A DNA stretch of 64,000 bases, from the NCBI GenBank assembly GCA_031553875.1, contig JAVBKU010000026.1, positions 19,718 to 83,717 on the forward strand, given 5' to 3'. The notes under the pieces were generated by a model. That model ran no database searches and was not told the DNA's origin. It saw nothing but the letters and a program-made list of their open reading frames with translations. A program made the position numbers and the translations under genes. The stretch comes from JAVBKU01 sp031553875. GTDB taxonomy: Bacteria; Bacteroidota; Bacteroidia; Bacteroidales; Rikenellaceae. Positions 1 through 8,431 of this stretch are shown in pieces (position 1 is the first letter of the stretch; each line of letters starts with the position of its first letter).

Positions 1-126
1 GGCGAAGAACGAGGTCTCTGAGCCCGAGATCAATGCCGACGCCACAAGCAACACACCCACCAGCAGGAGGTATGTCGCATCCGTGGCGGTGGGTGGGGAG
101 AAAATTATGTCGGCTATAAGATTCAT
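1..126 (-). CDS. CNNM/CorC-type membrane protein, N-terminus only (GldE-like)
   Basis: The first 42 codons of a gene that runs off the left edge of the window. The ATG is at 124-126. A short hydrophilic leader is followed by a hydrophobic segment (residues 19-32) ending in ALISGSETSFFA. That is the start of the first membrane helix of CNNM (DUF21) proteins, the family that includes CorC/HlyC-like transporters and the Bacteroidota gliding-associated protein GldE. The family usually has an N-terminal CNNM membrane domain, a CBS pair and a C-terminal CorC_HlyC domain, none of which is visible here. GldE is the likeliest identity because of the phylum, but this is inferred from one helix. Confidence 0.6.
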   Translation of the reverse strand, partial: MNLIADIIFSPPTATDATYLLLVGVLLVASALISGSETSFFA

Positions 127-154
127 AGCTTTATATTATGGAACATGATATTCG

Positions 155-458
155 GGATAGATTAATTTAATGCCCGACTTTACAGCAATTATTCCGCCTT
201 CGGCGCCCTACTTTTAGCTTCGCTTTCATTTCTCTCGCTCGACATCGACTGCAAGCAGTCGTGCCCTCGTTTAATTCCTACTTTTGGCATTGCCCCAAAA
301 GTAGGCAAAAAGTCTAGCCGCGTCTTCTGTCGGGGTCTCTTCCGGGAGGCTTCCCTCGTTACGCGATAACTCGGGTGATCTCCCTCACGAGACCTATTTC
401 CGCCAGAAGCCCAAAGCGGCGAATTATCCTGACTTGCTGTAATTTTGTATGTTAGTCC
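155..458 (+). repeat. Family A structured repeat, copy A1 (long form)
   Basis: Fills most of the gap between asnA and the partial membrane-protein gene. Short hairpin CCTACTTTTGG/CCAAAAGTAGG at 277-305. The long nested stem starts at GCCGC (317-321) and closes at GCGGC (416-420). Terminal arms are related: TTACAGCAA near 180 and TTGCTGTAA at 434-442. This copy carries an extra 5' module (about 190-270) with its own palindrome CGACTGC-AA-GCAGTCG (246-261); a related module occurs in copy A5. It has no coding potential of its own. Confidence 0.8.
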
Positions 459-510
459 CTAGGAATAAATCCTTTCCTACATTCCGTGTCGTTAGGTTTA
501 CGCCTCCCCT

Positions 511-1548
511 CTAAACCAGCTCTATTCCCGCCGCGAGGCACTCCTTACGCATATCTTCGGGCCAGATAGAGCTTTGTATCTCGCCTATGTGGGCCTTGCG
601 GAGCATGAACATGCACAGGCGCGACTGCCCGATACCGCCGCCGGCAGTAAAGGGAAGCTTACCTTCGAGCAGCATCCTGTGGAAATAGAGATCCTTCTTC
701 CACTCCTGGCCGCGCACCTCGAGCTGGCGTTCCAGGGCCTTTTTATCGACCCTGATACCCATGCTCGACACTTCGAAAGAGCTCTTGAGGATGGGGTTCC
801 ACAACAGGATATCGCCGTTGAGCCCGTAGTGGCCATCGGCATTGGGAGTACTCCAGTCGTCGTAGTCGGCGGCACGGCCGTCGTGTGACTCGCCGCCAGA
901 GAGCGCATGGCCGATACCTATGATAAACACGGCGCCGTACTTTTCGACTATCTTGTCCTCCCTCTCCTTGCTCGAAAGATCGGGGTACATTTTCAGCAGG
1001 TCCTCGGCGTGGATGAAGAATATATCCTCGGGCAGCACGGGCTTTATCTGCGGGAATTCCACGTAGACCTTATTTTCCGACACCTTGATAGCCTCGTATA
1101 TGCGCCTCACGATCCTCTTGAGGTAATCGATATTGCGGTCAGCCTCACTGATGACCATCTCCCAGTCCCACTGGTCGACGTACAGGGAGTGTATATTGTC
1201 GAGCTCCTCGTCGGGACGCAGGGCGTTCATATCGGTGTATATACCCCTGCCCGGCTCCACGCCCATCTCGGCGAGCTTGAGCCTCTTCCACTTGGCCAGC
1301 GAGTGCACCACTTCGGCCTCGCGTTCGCCCATATCCTTGATGGGGAACGACACGGGGCGCTCGGTACCATTGAGATCGTCGTTGATACCCGTGCCCTTGA
1401 GGACCACCATGGGCGCAGTAACCCTCAACAGGGCCAGCTGCGCCGAGAGATTCTCCTGGAAAATATCTTTGACGTGCTTGATCGCTTTCTCCGTGTTCTC
1501 TACGTTACCCAGCAGGTTGACGTAGCCCTTTGGCTTCAACAGTTTCAT
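511..1548 (-). CDS. asnA: Aspartate--ammonia ligase (asparagine synthetase A)
   Basis: Makes asparagine from aspartate, ammonia and ATP in the cytoplasm. At 345 residues it has the usual AsnA length and the family's class II aminoacyl-tRNA-synthetase-like fold. The best landmark is the C-terminal ATP-binding stretch GGGIGQSRL (residues 303-311), followed by HIGEIQSSIWP. The N-terminal KPKGYVNLLGNVENTEKAI also fits the family. The ATG at 1546-1548 is the only reasonable start. It lies 54 bp downstream of tyrS on the same strand and may be co-transcribed with it. The family uses free ammonia rather than glutamine. Confidence 0.95.
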   Translation of the reverse strand: MKLLKPKGYVNLLGNVENTEKAIKHVKDIFQENLSAQLALLRVTAPMVVLKGTGINDDLNGTERPVSFPIKDMGEREAEVVHSLAKWKRLKLAEMGVEPGRGIYTDMNALRPDEELDNIHSLYVDQWDWEMVISEADRNIDYLKRIVRRIYEAIKVSENKVYVEFPQIKPVLPEDIFFIHAEDLLKMYPDLSSKEREDKIVEKYGAVFIIGIGHALSGGESHDGRAADYDDWSTPNADGHYGLNGDILLWNPILKSSFEVSSMGIRVDKKALERQLEVRGQEWKKDLYFHRMLLEGKLPFTAGGGIGQSRLCMFMLRKAHIGEIQSSIWPEDMRKECLAAGIELV

Positions 1549-1602
1549 CTTCGTAACTTTTTTACAGTGGTCGCAACTCTTCTCCCCGCACCGGATACTC
1601 CC

Positions 1603-2892
1603 CTACCTGGCCACTATCAGGTAGTAGTTCTTCTTGCCTTTCTGTACAAGTATATATTTGCCGGAGATAAGGTCCGCAGCTCCGACTGTGGCGTCGAGAG
1701 CGGCTACCTTCTCCTTGTTCATGCTCACGCCGCCGCCCTGTATGAGCTTGCGGGCTTCGCCCTTTGAGGGGAATATGGGAGCGTGTTCGGCGGTGAGGCT
1801 GATGAAATCCATCCCACCTTCTATTATCTTTTTATCCACCTCGAACGTAGGTACGCCCTCGAATACCTGGAGGAATGTATCTTCGTCGATACCCTTGAGG
1901 GCTTCGGCTGTAGCGTTGCCGAAGAGGATGCTCGAGGCCTCCACAGCCTTGTTGTACTCCTCCTCGGAGTGTATCATGCAGGTAAGCTCGCGCGCCAGGG
2001 TCTTCTGCAACTCCCTCTGGTGGGGCGCCTCCCTGTGGCGGGCGATGATGCCGTCGATGGTGACCTTGTCGAGCATGGTGAAAATACGGATGTAGCTCTC
2101 CGCGTCGTCATCGCTCACATTGAGCCAGAACTGGTAGAACTTGTATGGCGACGTGTATTTAGCCGCAAGCCATATATTGCCCGATTCTGTCTTGCCGAAC
2201 TTGGTGCCGTCGGCCTTCTTAATAAGCGGGCAGGTGATGGCAAAAGCCTCGCCGCCCGTCTTGCGGCGTATAAGTTCGATGCCGGTGGTGATGTTACCCC
2301 ACTGGTCGGAGCCTCCTAACTGCATCTTGCAGTTTTTGGTCTCGAACAGGTGGAGGAAGTCGCACCCCTGCACGAGCTGGTAGGTAAATTCGGTGAACGA
2401 CATGCCCTCTCCCTCGCCACTGAAGCGTTTTTTCACGGAATCCTTGGCCATCATGTAGTTGACCGTGATGCACTTGCCGATGTCGCGAATGAAATCGAGG
2501 AAGGTGAAGTCCTTCATCCAGTCGTAGTTGTTGACCAGCTCGGCGGCGTTGGGCTCGTTCGACCCGAAGTCGATGAGGTGGGCCAGCTGTGCTCTGATAG
2601 CTTCCTGGTTGTGGCGCAGGGTAGGCTCATCGAGCAGGTTGCGCTCGAGCGACTTGCCCGAGGGGTCACCGATCATACCCGTAGCGCCGCCCACAAGGAA
2701 TATGGGCTTGTGTCCGCACTGCTGAAAGTGCTTGAGTATCATCACTCCAACGAGGTGGCCTATATGCAGTGAGTCGGCCGTGGGGTCGATACCCAGATAG
2801 GCCGTTGTCATCTCTTTCTTGAGTTGTTCTTCGGTTCCTGGCGTCATGTCCTGCAACATGCCGCGCCACTTCATCTCCTCTACAAAATTCAT
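1603..2892 (-). CDS. tyrS: Tyrosyl-tRNA synthetase
   Basis: Charges tRNA-Tyr with tyrosine. Class I synthetase of 429 residues with HIGH at residues 43-46 and the KMSKS-equivalent KFGKT at 231-235. The tyrosine-binding region includes QLGGSDQWGNI (191-201). A C-terminal S4-like RNA-binding domain covers roughly 360-429. The start at 2890-2892 sits about 65 bp downstream of a good Bacteroidota -7 box. It is separated from dnaX by 475 bp holding repeat B1, so it probably has its own promoter and reads on into asnA. Confidence 0.96.
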   Translation of the reverse strand: MNFVEEMKWRGMLQDMTPGTEEQLKKEMTTAYLGIDPTADSLHIGHLVGVMILKHFQQCGHKPIFLVGGATGMIGDPSGKSLERNLLDEPTLRHNQEAIRAQLAHLIDFGSNEPNAAELVNNYDWMKDFTFLDFIRDIGKCITVNYMMAKDSVKKRFSGEGEGMSFTEFTYQLVQGCDFLHLFETKNCKMQLGGSDQWGNITTGIELIRRKTGGEAFAITCPLIKKADGTKFGKTESGNIWLAAKYTSPYKFYQFWLNVSDDDAESYIRIFTMLDKVTIDGIIARHREAPHQRELQKTLARELTCMIHSEEEYNKAVEASSILFGNATAEALKGIDEDTFLQVFEGVPTFEVDKKIIEGGMDFISLTAEHAPIFPSKGEARKLIQGGGVSMNKEKVAALDATVGAADLISGKYILVQKGKKNYYLIVAR

Positions 2893-2958
2893 CGGTACTT
2901 AGTGTATTATATTCTTTTGAACCCCGCTTGCATCTCGTTGCGAACAGGGCCTTGGGGA

Positions 2959-2990
2959 CAAAAGTATGTATTTTATGCTGAAATAACAAC
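2959..2990 (-). promoter_or_regulatory. Putative tyrS promoter
   Basis: Read on the minus strand, TACTTTTG (2959-2966) matches the Bacteroidota -7 consensus TAnnTTTG. A GTTG at 2987-2990 lies 20 bp upstream, where the -33 TTTG is expected. Predicted transcription start is about 60 bp upstream of the tyrS ATG. Motif match only. Confidence 0.5.
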
Positions 2991-3073
2991 CTGCGGGGAG
3001 CGGAGAGGGTCTTACGTGGTAATTTTAGGCTCAGTTGAAGGATAATTATTATTTTTCATGGGGATTTTCTCTT

Positions 3074-3276
3074 GTACCTTTTGTGCACACAAAAGGTACC
3101 CAAAAAGTGCCGCCTGCGGATATTCACTGACAGGAGTCTTCGTACATCCTAAAACGTCGAACTCCTCCTTTTTAGCCAGAGTCTGCGGCCTGTCTAACAG
3201 TCGTTAGACACAGCGTCGTTTTTTAACGGATTCCCTCGACCCCTGTCCGGGCGTGAATATCCCCAATTGGCGGAGG
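3074..3276 (+). repeat. Family B structured repeat, copy B1
   Basis: Lies between dnaX and tyrS. Hairpin GTACCTTTTG/CAAAAGGTAC at 3074-3099. The next stem is GATATTCAC with GTGAATATC, where most copies have GATATTTAC with GTAAATATC, a compensated T-A to C-G change. The following stem is CAGG-GTC with GAC-CCTG, where other copies have a GC-alternating pair. The hairpin TAGCCAG/CTGTCTA is also diverged on both arms. A tail resembling element C continues to about 3300. Confidence 0.85.
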
Positions 3277-3315
3277 GTAAGCGCCTGCGGCGTTTTAAGG
3301 ATTGAATATATTACA

Positions 3316-3372
3316 ATAAATAACTCTATCCGGGTACCGGAAGACACTCCGTATGCCGGGAGGCACCCTACT
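3316..3372 (-). repeat. 3'-end element C, copy 1 (overlaps dnaX stop)
   Basis: About 50 bp resembling 27968-28021. It contains TCTATCCGGGT, AGACACTCCG and AGGCACC in the same order and spacing, and both copies end in the TAG stop codon of a minus-strand gene (dnaX here). On the coding strand it gives a small hairpin, GGTGCC with GGCAT, just after the stop. Possible roles are 3'-UTR element, terminator or remnant of a repeat; there is no U-tract. Confidence 0.55.
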
Positions 3373-5323
3373 CGATCTCCAACTCGAGCCTCTGGCGCAG
3401 ATCGTTCATCAGGGCGTTGCGGGAGGTGAGGTGGGCCAACTTGTCCTCGGGGCGTATCGGGCGGGCCGAGGCCGTCGATTCGACCACCGTAATGTCGAAG
3501 TCTATCGCACAATGGATACTCTCCATCTCCCCCAGACGGCGAGAAATATCGCTCTTGCCGCGCAGTATCTCGTCGCGGATCGTCGCTCCCGCCACCTCCA
3601 TCTGCACGACGTTGCCCTTTATGACCACGTTGTCGAACGCCACGCCTATGCGGGGCCGCATGGCCATCATCTCATGGGAGAAACGGGCGCAGGCTTTGGC
3701 AAGCTTCGCCTCTATATCATCGTCGATAGCCGTGGCCTCGGGTTTATCTAAGGGCTGTTCACCACCGTCTTCTTCAGCGTCGGTATTGTCGCCGTTGAGT
3801 ATGTCGTTGATGGAGACCCCCCCGAACGACGGGGTCTGTCTCGGGCGGGCAGGCACTTGGGCGGCGGCAGGGGGTGTAGTGGCCACTGGCTCGGCGGCGG
3901 AAACCGCAGGCGAAGAAGCCGGCGACGCGGGCGCAACCGGGGTTGCCTCTCGCATTCCCTGGGATTCCTGCGGCGTATTTTCCACAGGTCCGGGCGACGG
4001 CGCGACCGTCTGGGCCTGCGTTGATTGGGCAGGCTGTGTCGAAGGCTCCGGCTGGGGAGATGGTTGAGCGGATGGCTGCGTCTGCGCCACAGGTTGCGCC
4101 GTAGATTGAGCAGGCTGAGTGGGTTGTGTGGATTGCGCAGCCTGTTCCGACTGCGCCTGCCCCGCGCCGGGAGCGGCACCCCTCAGAGCGGGAAGAGCCG
4201 GAGAGGCAGGCTCTCCTATACCGTCATTTTTTTTTTGACCGAGCCCGCAGAGTTTCATCAGGCTCAGTTCGACGCTCAGGCGTTGGGATGTCGCCGTTCG
4301 CAGGGCCCCGTCGGTCTGCGTGAGCAGGTTGATGCTCTCAAACAGCATCGGAACACCACACTCGCCCGACTGCGCCTTATATCTTTCGGCCACGCTGCCC
4401 GTAACTTCCAATAGGGGCAAAGTTTTCGGATCCTTGCACATGAGCAGGTCGCGGAAGTGGTTGTTGAGCCCCGCGACGAAAGTCTGACACGAGAAACCCT
4501 TGCGGAGCACCTCGTCAAGCAGTGTCAGCGCCGAGGTATAATCGCCCGCCAATATATAGCCCGTAACGGAAAAATATGTATCGTAGTCGAGCACGTTGAG
4601 CGTCGAGGCCACCTCCTTGAACGAGAGTTTGCTCTCGCAGAACGACACCACCTTGTCGTACATCGACAGGGCGTCGCGCATCCCGCCGTCGGCCTTCTGG
4701 GCTATGATATGCAGCGATTCGTCATCGAACGACACCTTCTCCTGCTCGGCGATATATTTAAGGTAGCGCACCCCGTCCTCGACCTTTATACGGTTGAAGT
4801 CGTAGATCTGGCAACGCGACAATATCGTGGGGATTATCTTGTGTTTCTCAGTAGTTGCGAGGATAAATATGGCGTGGGCGGGCGGTTCCTCGAGGGTCTT
4901 GAGGAAGGCGTTGAACGCCGCGGCCGAGAGCATGTGCACCTCGTCGATTATATACACGCTGTAACGTCCTACCTGCGGCGGTATGCGCACCTGGTCGGTG
5001 AGGTTGCGTATGTCCTCCACAGAGTTGTTGGAGGCGGCGTCAAGTTCATGGATGCTGAACGAGCGGCCCTCGTTGAAGGCCTTGCACGATTCGCACTCGT
5101 TGCACGCCTCGCTGTCCTTGGGCGAGAGGCAGTTGATGGCCTTAGCGAAGATCCTGGCGCACGTAGTCTTACCCACGCCCCTCGGGCCGCAGAACAGGTA
5201 GGCGTGGGCCAACTGGCCTCGCGCTATGGCGTTCTTCAGCGTCGAAGTGATATGGTCCTGCCCGATCACCGACCGGAAAGTTATCGGCCTGTATTTGCGT
5301 GCCGAGACTACGAAATTATCCAT
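3368..5323 (-). CDS. dnaX: DNA polymerase III clamp-loader subunit tau/gamma
   Basis: ATPase core of the clamp loader that places the sliding clamp on DNA and links the polymerases. Walker A GPRGVGKT is at residues 46-53. The zinc-binding cysteines are C65, C74, C77 and C80, DEVH lies near 125-128, and the sensor region is LSRCQIYDF. Domains I-III end near residue 365. A Pro/Gln/Ser/Ala-rich linker (about 380-490) leads to a C-terminal domain to residue 651, the usual tau length. An A10 run at codons 363-366 is immediately followed by stop codons in both other frames, so a 366-residue gamma-like product is expected from slippage. Neighbours are ftsZ upstream (repeat A2 between) and tyrS downstream (B1 between). 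Confidence 0.95.
   Translation of the reverse strand: MDNFVVSARKYRPITFRSVIGQDHITSTLKNAIARGQLAHAYLFCGPRGVGKTTCARIFAKAINCLSPKDSEACNECESCKAFNEGRSFSIHELDAASNNSVEDIRNLTDQVRIPPQVGRYSVYIIDEVHMLSAAAFNAFLKTLEEPPAHAIFILATTEKHKIIPTILSRCQIYDFNRIKVEDGVRYLKYIAEQEKVSFDDESLHIIAQKADGGMRDALSMYDKVVSFCESKLSFKEVASTLNVLDYDTYFSVTGYILAGDYTSALTLLDEVLRKGFSCQTFVAGLNNHFRDLLMCKDPKTLPLLEVTGSVAERYKAQSGECGVPMLFESINLLTQTDGALRTATSQRLSVELSLMKLCGLGQKKNDGIGEPASPALPALRGAAPGAGQAQSEQAAQSTQPTQPAQSTAQPVAQTQPSAQPSPQPEPSTQPAQSTQAQTVAPSPGPVENTPQESQGMREATPVAPASPASSPAVSAAEPVATTPPAAAQVPARPRQTPSFGGVSINDILNGDNTDAEEDGGEQPLDKPEATAIDDDIEAKLAKACARFSHEMMAMRPRIGVAFDNVVIKGNVVQMEVAGATIRDEILRGKSDISRRLGEMESIHCAIDFDITVVESTASARPIRPEDKLAHLTSRNALMNDLRQRLELEIE
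4200..4237 (-). promoter_or_regulatory. Putative dnaX slippage/frameshift site: A10 run plus 3' hairpin
   Basis: On the coding strand, ten A residues (4227-4236) read CAA AAA AAA AAT GAC in frame. One extra A, or a -1 ribosomal shift, gives CAA AAA AAA AAA TGA, an immediate stop. One A fewer gives AAA ATG ACG GTA TAG, also a near-immediate stop. Ten bases downstream lies a hairpin GGAGAG/CTCTCC with a 5-nt loop (4200-4216). The same logic yields the gamma form in E. coli (ribosomal -1 shift) and Thermus (transcriptional slippage on an A run). Use here is inferred. Confidence 0.7.
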
Positions 5324-5333
5324 TCTTTATTTG

Positions 5334-5574
5334 GGATTAATATACGACTTTACAGTAGTTGCTTTGGCTTTCATTCCTACTTTTGCCATTGCCGCAAAAG
5401 TAGGCAAAAAGTCTAGCCGCGTCTTCTGCCGGGGTCTCTTCCGGGAGCTTCCCTCGTTACACGATAACTGAGGGTGATCTCCCTCACGAGACCTGTTTCC
5501 GGCAGAAGCCCAAAGCGGCGATTGTTTTGCTATTATTTTTTATACTGAACTGCTGTAATTACGTATGTTAGTCC
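5334..5574 (+). repeat. Family A structured repeat, copy A2 (best terminal repeats)
   Basis: Between ftsZ and dnaX. It is flanked by imperfect inverted repeats: GGATTAATATACG...TTACAGTAGTT at the left (5334-5360) and the complement of GGACTAACATACG...TTACAGCAGTT at the right (5548-5574). Inside are hairpin CCTACTTTTG/CAAAAGTAGG (5376-5404), GCCGC/GCGGC (5416-5420 with 5515-5519) and the perfect stem CTTCTGCCGG/CCGGCAGAAG (5423-5432 with 5499-5508). Further in are GGTCTC/GAGACC and nested CCCTC/GAGGG. The short hairpin faces the dnaX start. Confidence 0.85.
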
Positions 5575-5587
5575 TACTTTATTTTTA

Positions 5588-6901
5588 TCAGAAGAGTGAG
5601 TTGGTGTTGCCGTCGTCGCTCTTCTGCGTCTTTTTTTCGGTCCTGGGGTTGACCCTCTCGCGCGGCTCGTCGCTCTTTCCGGCGCGCGCCGCTGCATCCA
5701 TATCGAGGGCGTATTTACCACGGCGGTTGTATGAGGGGGAGTTCTCTATATAATCGATATTGGCGTATTTGTCGTTACCGCTACGCAGCACGAATGCCTC
5801 CGCCTTGGGAGCCTGAGGTTCCTCGCCTCCGGGAATACCCTGGCGGACCGGCGCCTGCGGCAATGCCACGGGAGGACGTGCCGGAGCCATGTTGTTGCGC
5901 TGGCCGCTATGCACCTGCGTCAAGGCCGGGATGTTGAAGCCCGTAGCTATGATGGTCATCTCTATATCGTTGCCGAGGCTCTCGTCGATCCCCGCACCCC
6001 AGATGATCTCCGCCTCGTTGCCGGCGCGCTCCTGTATGTATTCGGTGATCTGGTGCACCTCTTCGAAGGTGATCTCGTCGCCGCCTGAGGCTATATTGAT
6101 AAGTATGTCTGTGGCTCCGTAGATGTCGTTATGGTTGAGCAGGGGGGAGGTCAGTGCGTTGCGCGACACCTCTATGGCCCTGTCGGAGCCGTTGGCCCTG
6201 CCCGAGCCCATCAGCGCCACGCCACTGTCGGTCATCACCGTCTTGACGTCGGCAAAGTCGACATTCACGATATTAGGGCGGGTGATGATCTCAGCTATGC
6301 CCTTCGCGGCGGTAGACAAAATATCGTTTGCCTTGCCGAACGCCTCGGTAAGGGTAAGCTTGCCGTATATCTCGTGTATGCTTTCGTTGTTGATAAGAAG
6401 CAGCGAGTCGACGTACTCTTTCATATCCTCAACACCCTTATAGGCCTGGGAAGTACGTTTGTTACCTTCGGTCTTGAACGGGAGGGTGACGATGCCCACG
6501 GTGAGTATCCCCAGCTCCTTGGCCGCCTTGGCTATCACGGGCGCGGCTCCCGTACCTGTGCCACCGCCCATCCCTGCGGTGATGAAGACCATCTTGGTCC
6601 CCTCGCGGCGGAATATGGAGGTTATCTCGTCGAGGCTCTCGATGGCCGCGGCCCTGCCCCTCTCGGGGTTGTTGCCCGCGCCGAGCCCTTCGGTGAGGGT
6701 CTCGCCCAGGCGCACCTTGATGGGCACCTGGCTGCGGTCGAGCGCCTGGCGGTCGGTGTTACACACCATGAAGGAAACTCCTTTGATACCCCGCTCGAAC
6801 ATGTAGTTGACGGCATTGCTGCCGCCACCGCCCACTCCCGTGACCATTATTATCGACGGGGCGACTTTGGGTATCTCGAAATCTATGATGCTGCTTACCA
6901 T
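5588..6901 (-). CDS. ftsZ: Cell division tubulin homologue FtsZ
   Basis: Forms the cytokinetic Z ring by GTP-dependent polymerisation on the inner membrane face. The N-terminal nucleotide-binding GVGGGGSNAV is at residues 22-31 and the tubulin signature GGGTGTG at 112-118. The T7-loop region NVDFADVKTVM is present. The core ends near residue 320. A variable Pro/Lys-rich tail follows and ends in NTNSLF, without an obvious classic C-terminal FtsA/ZipA-binding peptide. It is the last gene of the dcw cluster, 96 bp after ftsA, and probably shares its transcript. Confidence 0.97.
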   Translation of the reverse strand: MVSSIIDFEIPKVAPSIIMVTGVGGGGSNAVNYMFERGIKGVSFMVCNTDRQALDRSQVPIKVRLGETLTEGLGAGNNPERGRAAAIESLDEITSIFRREGTKMVFITAGMGGGTGTGAAPVIAKAAKELGILTVGIVTLPFKTEGNKRTSQAYKGVEDMKEYVDSLLLINNESIHEIYGKLTLTEAFGKANDILSTAAKGIAEIITRPNIVNVDFADVKTVMTDSGVALMGSGRANGSDRAIEVSRNALTSPLLNHNDIYGATDILINIASGGDEITFEEVHQITEYIQERAGNEAEIIWGAGIDESLGNDIEMTIIATGFNIPALTQVHSGQRNNMAPARPPVALPQAPVRQGIPGGEEPQAPKAEAFVLRSGNDKYANIDYIENSPSYNRRGKYALDMDAAARAGKSDEPRERVNPRTEKKTQKSDDGNTNSLF

Positions 6902-6997
6902 TTTTACAGTGCTGTGTTGCCGTTATCTCTTAGCGGCCGGGGCCGCTTTATATCGTTAATCTATGAGACCGCGCGTGCAGGCCTCTGACTCTCCTGA

Positions 6998-8377
6998 CTA
7001 AATATCCGTGTCGTTTATCACGTCGTCGAAGGTGTTCTTGAACGCGTTCTCCGCCTTCTTCACGAGCTTGCCGAGCCAGCCGCTCTTGCGGGGTTTGGTT
7101 TCGTAGTCCTCGTCGGGATCGTAATCGTCGGCGGATACGGTCGGCGGCACCGACTCCTTTCCTCCCACAACGGGCTGATTAATGGAGCCCTTGGCCAGGG
7201 TATTGACCTTTTTGAGCTTTGTGGGACCCTGACCGTCCTCGAAACTCTTTATGAGCAGACCTATGGCCGTGCTGAACGCGGGGTTGTCGACTTTCTCCAC
7301 GCTGGCTTCGGTCACATTATGAGCCGCGGTGCCGACCCTCACTTCGAAGCCCGTGGCCTCCCTGAAGAGCATTTCCACATCTTTGAGCGCCGCGCCGCCG
7401 CCAGTGAGCACTATGCCCGCGCGGAGCCTGCCCTTGTAACCCGACTCCTCGATCTCCTCCATGACGAATTCCACGATGTCCATCATCCTCGACTCCACGA
7501 TCAGCGAGAGCTGCTGGAGCGATATCTCCTTGGCATCGCGTGGCGAGAGGCCCTTGATGGTGACGTATTTGTCGGAGGGGACGTTCTTGCTATATGCCGA
7601 GCCGTAGTTGACCTTGAGCTTCTCTATATGGCGCTCGAGTATGCCATACGAGCGTATATCCTTGTTTATCGCACTGCTACCCAGGGGTATAACGGCCATA
7701 TAGCGCACCTGGTCCTCGAAATAGATGCAGAGGTCGGTGGTCCCACCCCCTATGTCGACCACGGCCACGCCCAGCTCCCTCTCGTCGGGGGTAGTCACGG
7801 CCGATGCCGCCGCCAGGGCGTTGAGGTGGAGCTTCATCTGCTTCACGCCCACCCTGTCGAGCGCCTTACCCACGCGGCCCACGGCCTCGGAGTTGCCTAT
7901 CACGAAGTTGAAGTTGGCGTCGAGCTTCTTGCCGAACATGCCCACGGGCTGCGAGGTCTCCTCGTCGTCGACTAAGTAGTTCTGGGGTATGATCTCTATT
8001 ATCTTCTCGCCCACGGCGGCCTGCACGTTGCGCATGCTCTCGTTGAGGCGGTCCACGTCCTCTTTCTTGATCTCGGTATCCTTACCCACGAACACGTGGT
8101 AGTGCTGCCTGACACAGTGTATATGCTGGCCAGAGATGCCCGCATAGGCCTCCACGATACCCGCGCCCAATTCTCCCTCCACTTCGGCCATGGCTTCCTT
8201 GAGCGACTGGGCCACCAGCTCGATATTCTTGATCTCGCCGCGCGATACTCCCTGCGATTCCTTCGACACGCAGGCCACCACGTCGAGCTTGCCTCCCTCG
8301 CCGCGTGCGCCGATTGCCGTCACCACGGTATTGGTCCCGAGGTCTATCGCGGCTATATATTCCTTATCCGTAAACAT
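6998..8377 (-). CDS. ftsA: Cell division actin-like protein FtsA
   Basis: Actin-fold ATPase that anchors FtsZ to the membrane and recruits later divisome proteins. The phosphate-1 motif is AIDLGTNTVVTAIG near residues 10-23. Phosphate-2, GGGTTDLCIYFE, lies near 210-221, and adenosine-binding VLTGGGAALK lies near 320. The SHS2 insert (1C domain) lies between them, as in the family. The C-terminus WLGKLVKKAENAFKNTF is an amphipathic helix suited to membrane binding. Its 459 residues are slightly longer than the roughly 420 of E. coli FtsA because of an acidic linker near 400-430. It lies 54 bp after ftsQ. Confidence 0.95.
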   Translation of the reverse strand: MFTDKEYIAAIDLGTNTVVTAIGARGEGGKLDVVACVSKESQGVSRGEIKNIELVAQSLKEAMAEVEGELGAGIVEAYAGISGQHIHCVRQHYHVFVGKDTEIKKEDVDRLNESMRNVQAAVGEKIIEIIPQNYLVDDEETSQPVGMFGKKLDANFNFVIGNSEAVGRVGKALDRVGVKQMKLHLNALAAASAVTTPDERELGVAVVDIGGGTTDLCIYFEDQVRYMAVIPLGSSAINKDIRSYGILERHIEKLKVNYGSAYSKNVPSDKYVTIKGLSPRDAKEISLQQLSLIVESRMMDIVEFVMEEIEESGYKGRLRAGIVLTGGGAALKDVEMLFREATGFEVRVGTAAHNVTEASVEKVDNPAFSTAIGLLIKSFEDGQGPTKLKKVNTLAKGSINQPVVGGKESVPPTVSADDYDPDEDYETKPRKSGWLGKLVKKAENAFKNTFDDVINDTDI

Positions 8378-8431
8378 ATCACCTATAAGTGATTATCGTT
8401 TGTATTTCTTCTTCAAAAACCATCGGGTCCG

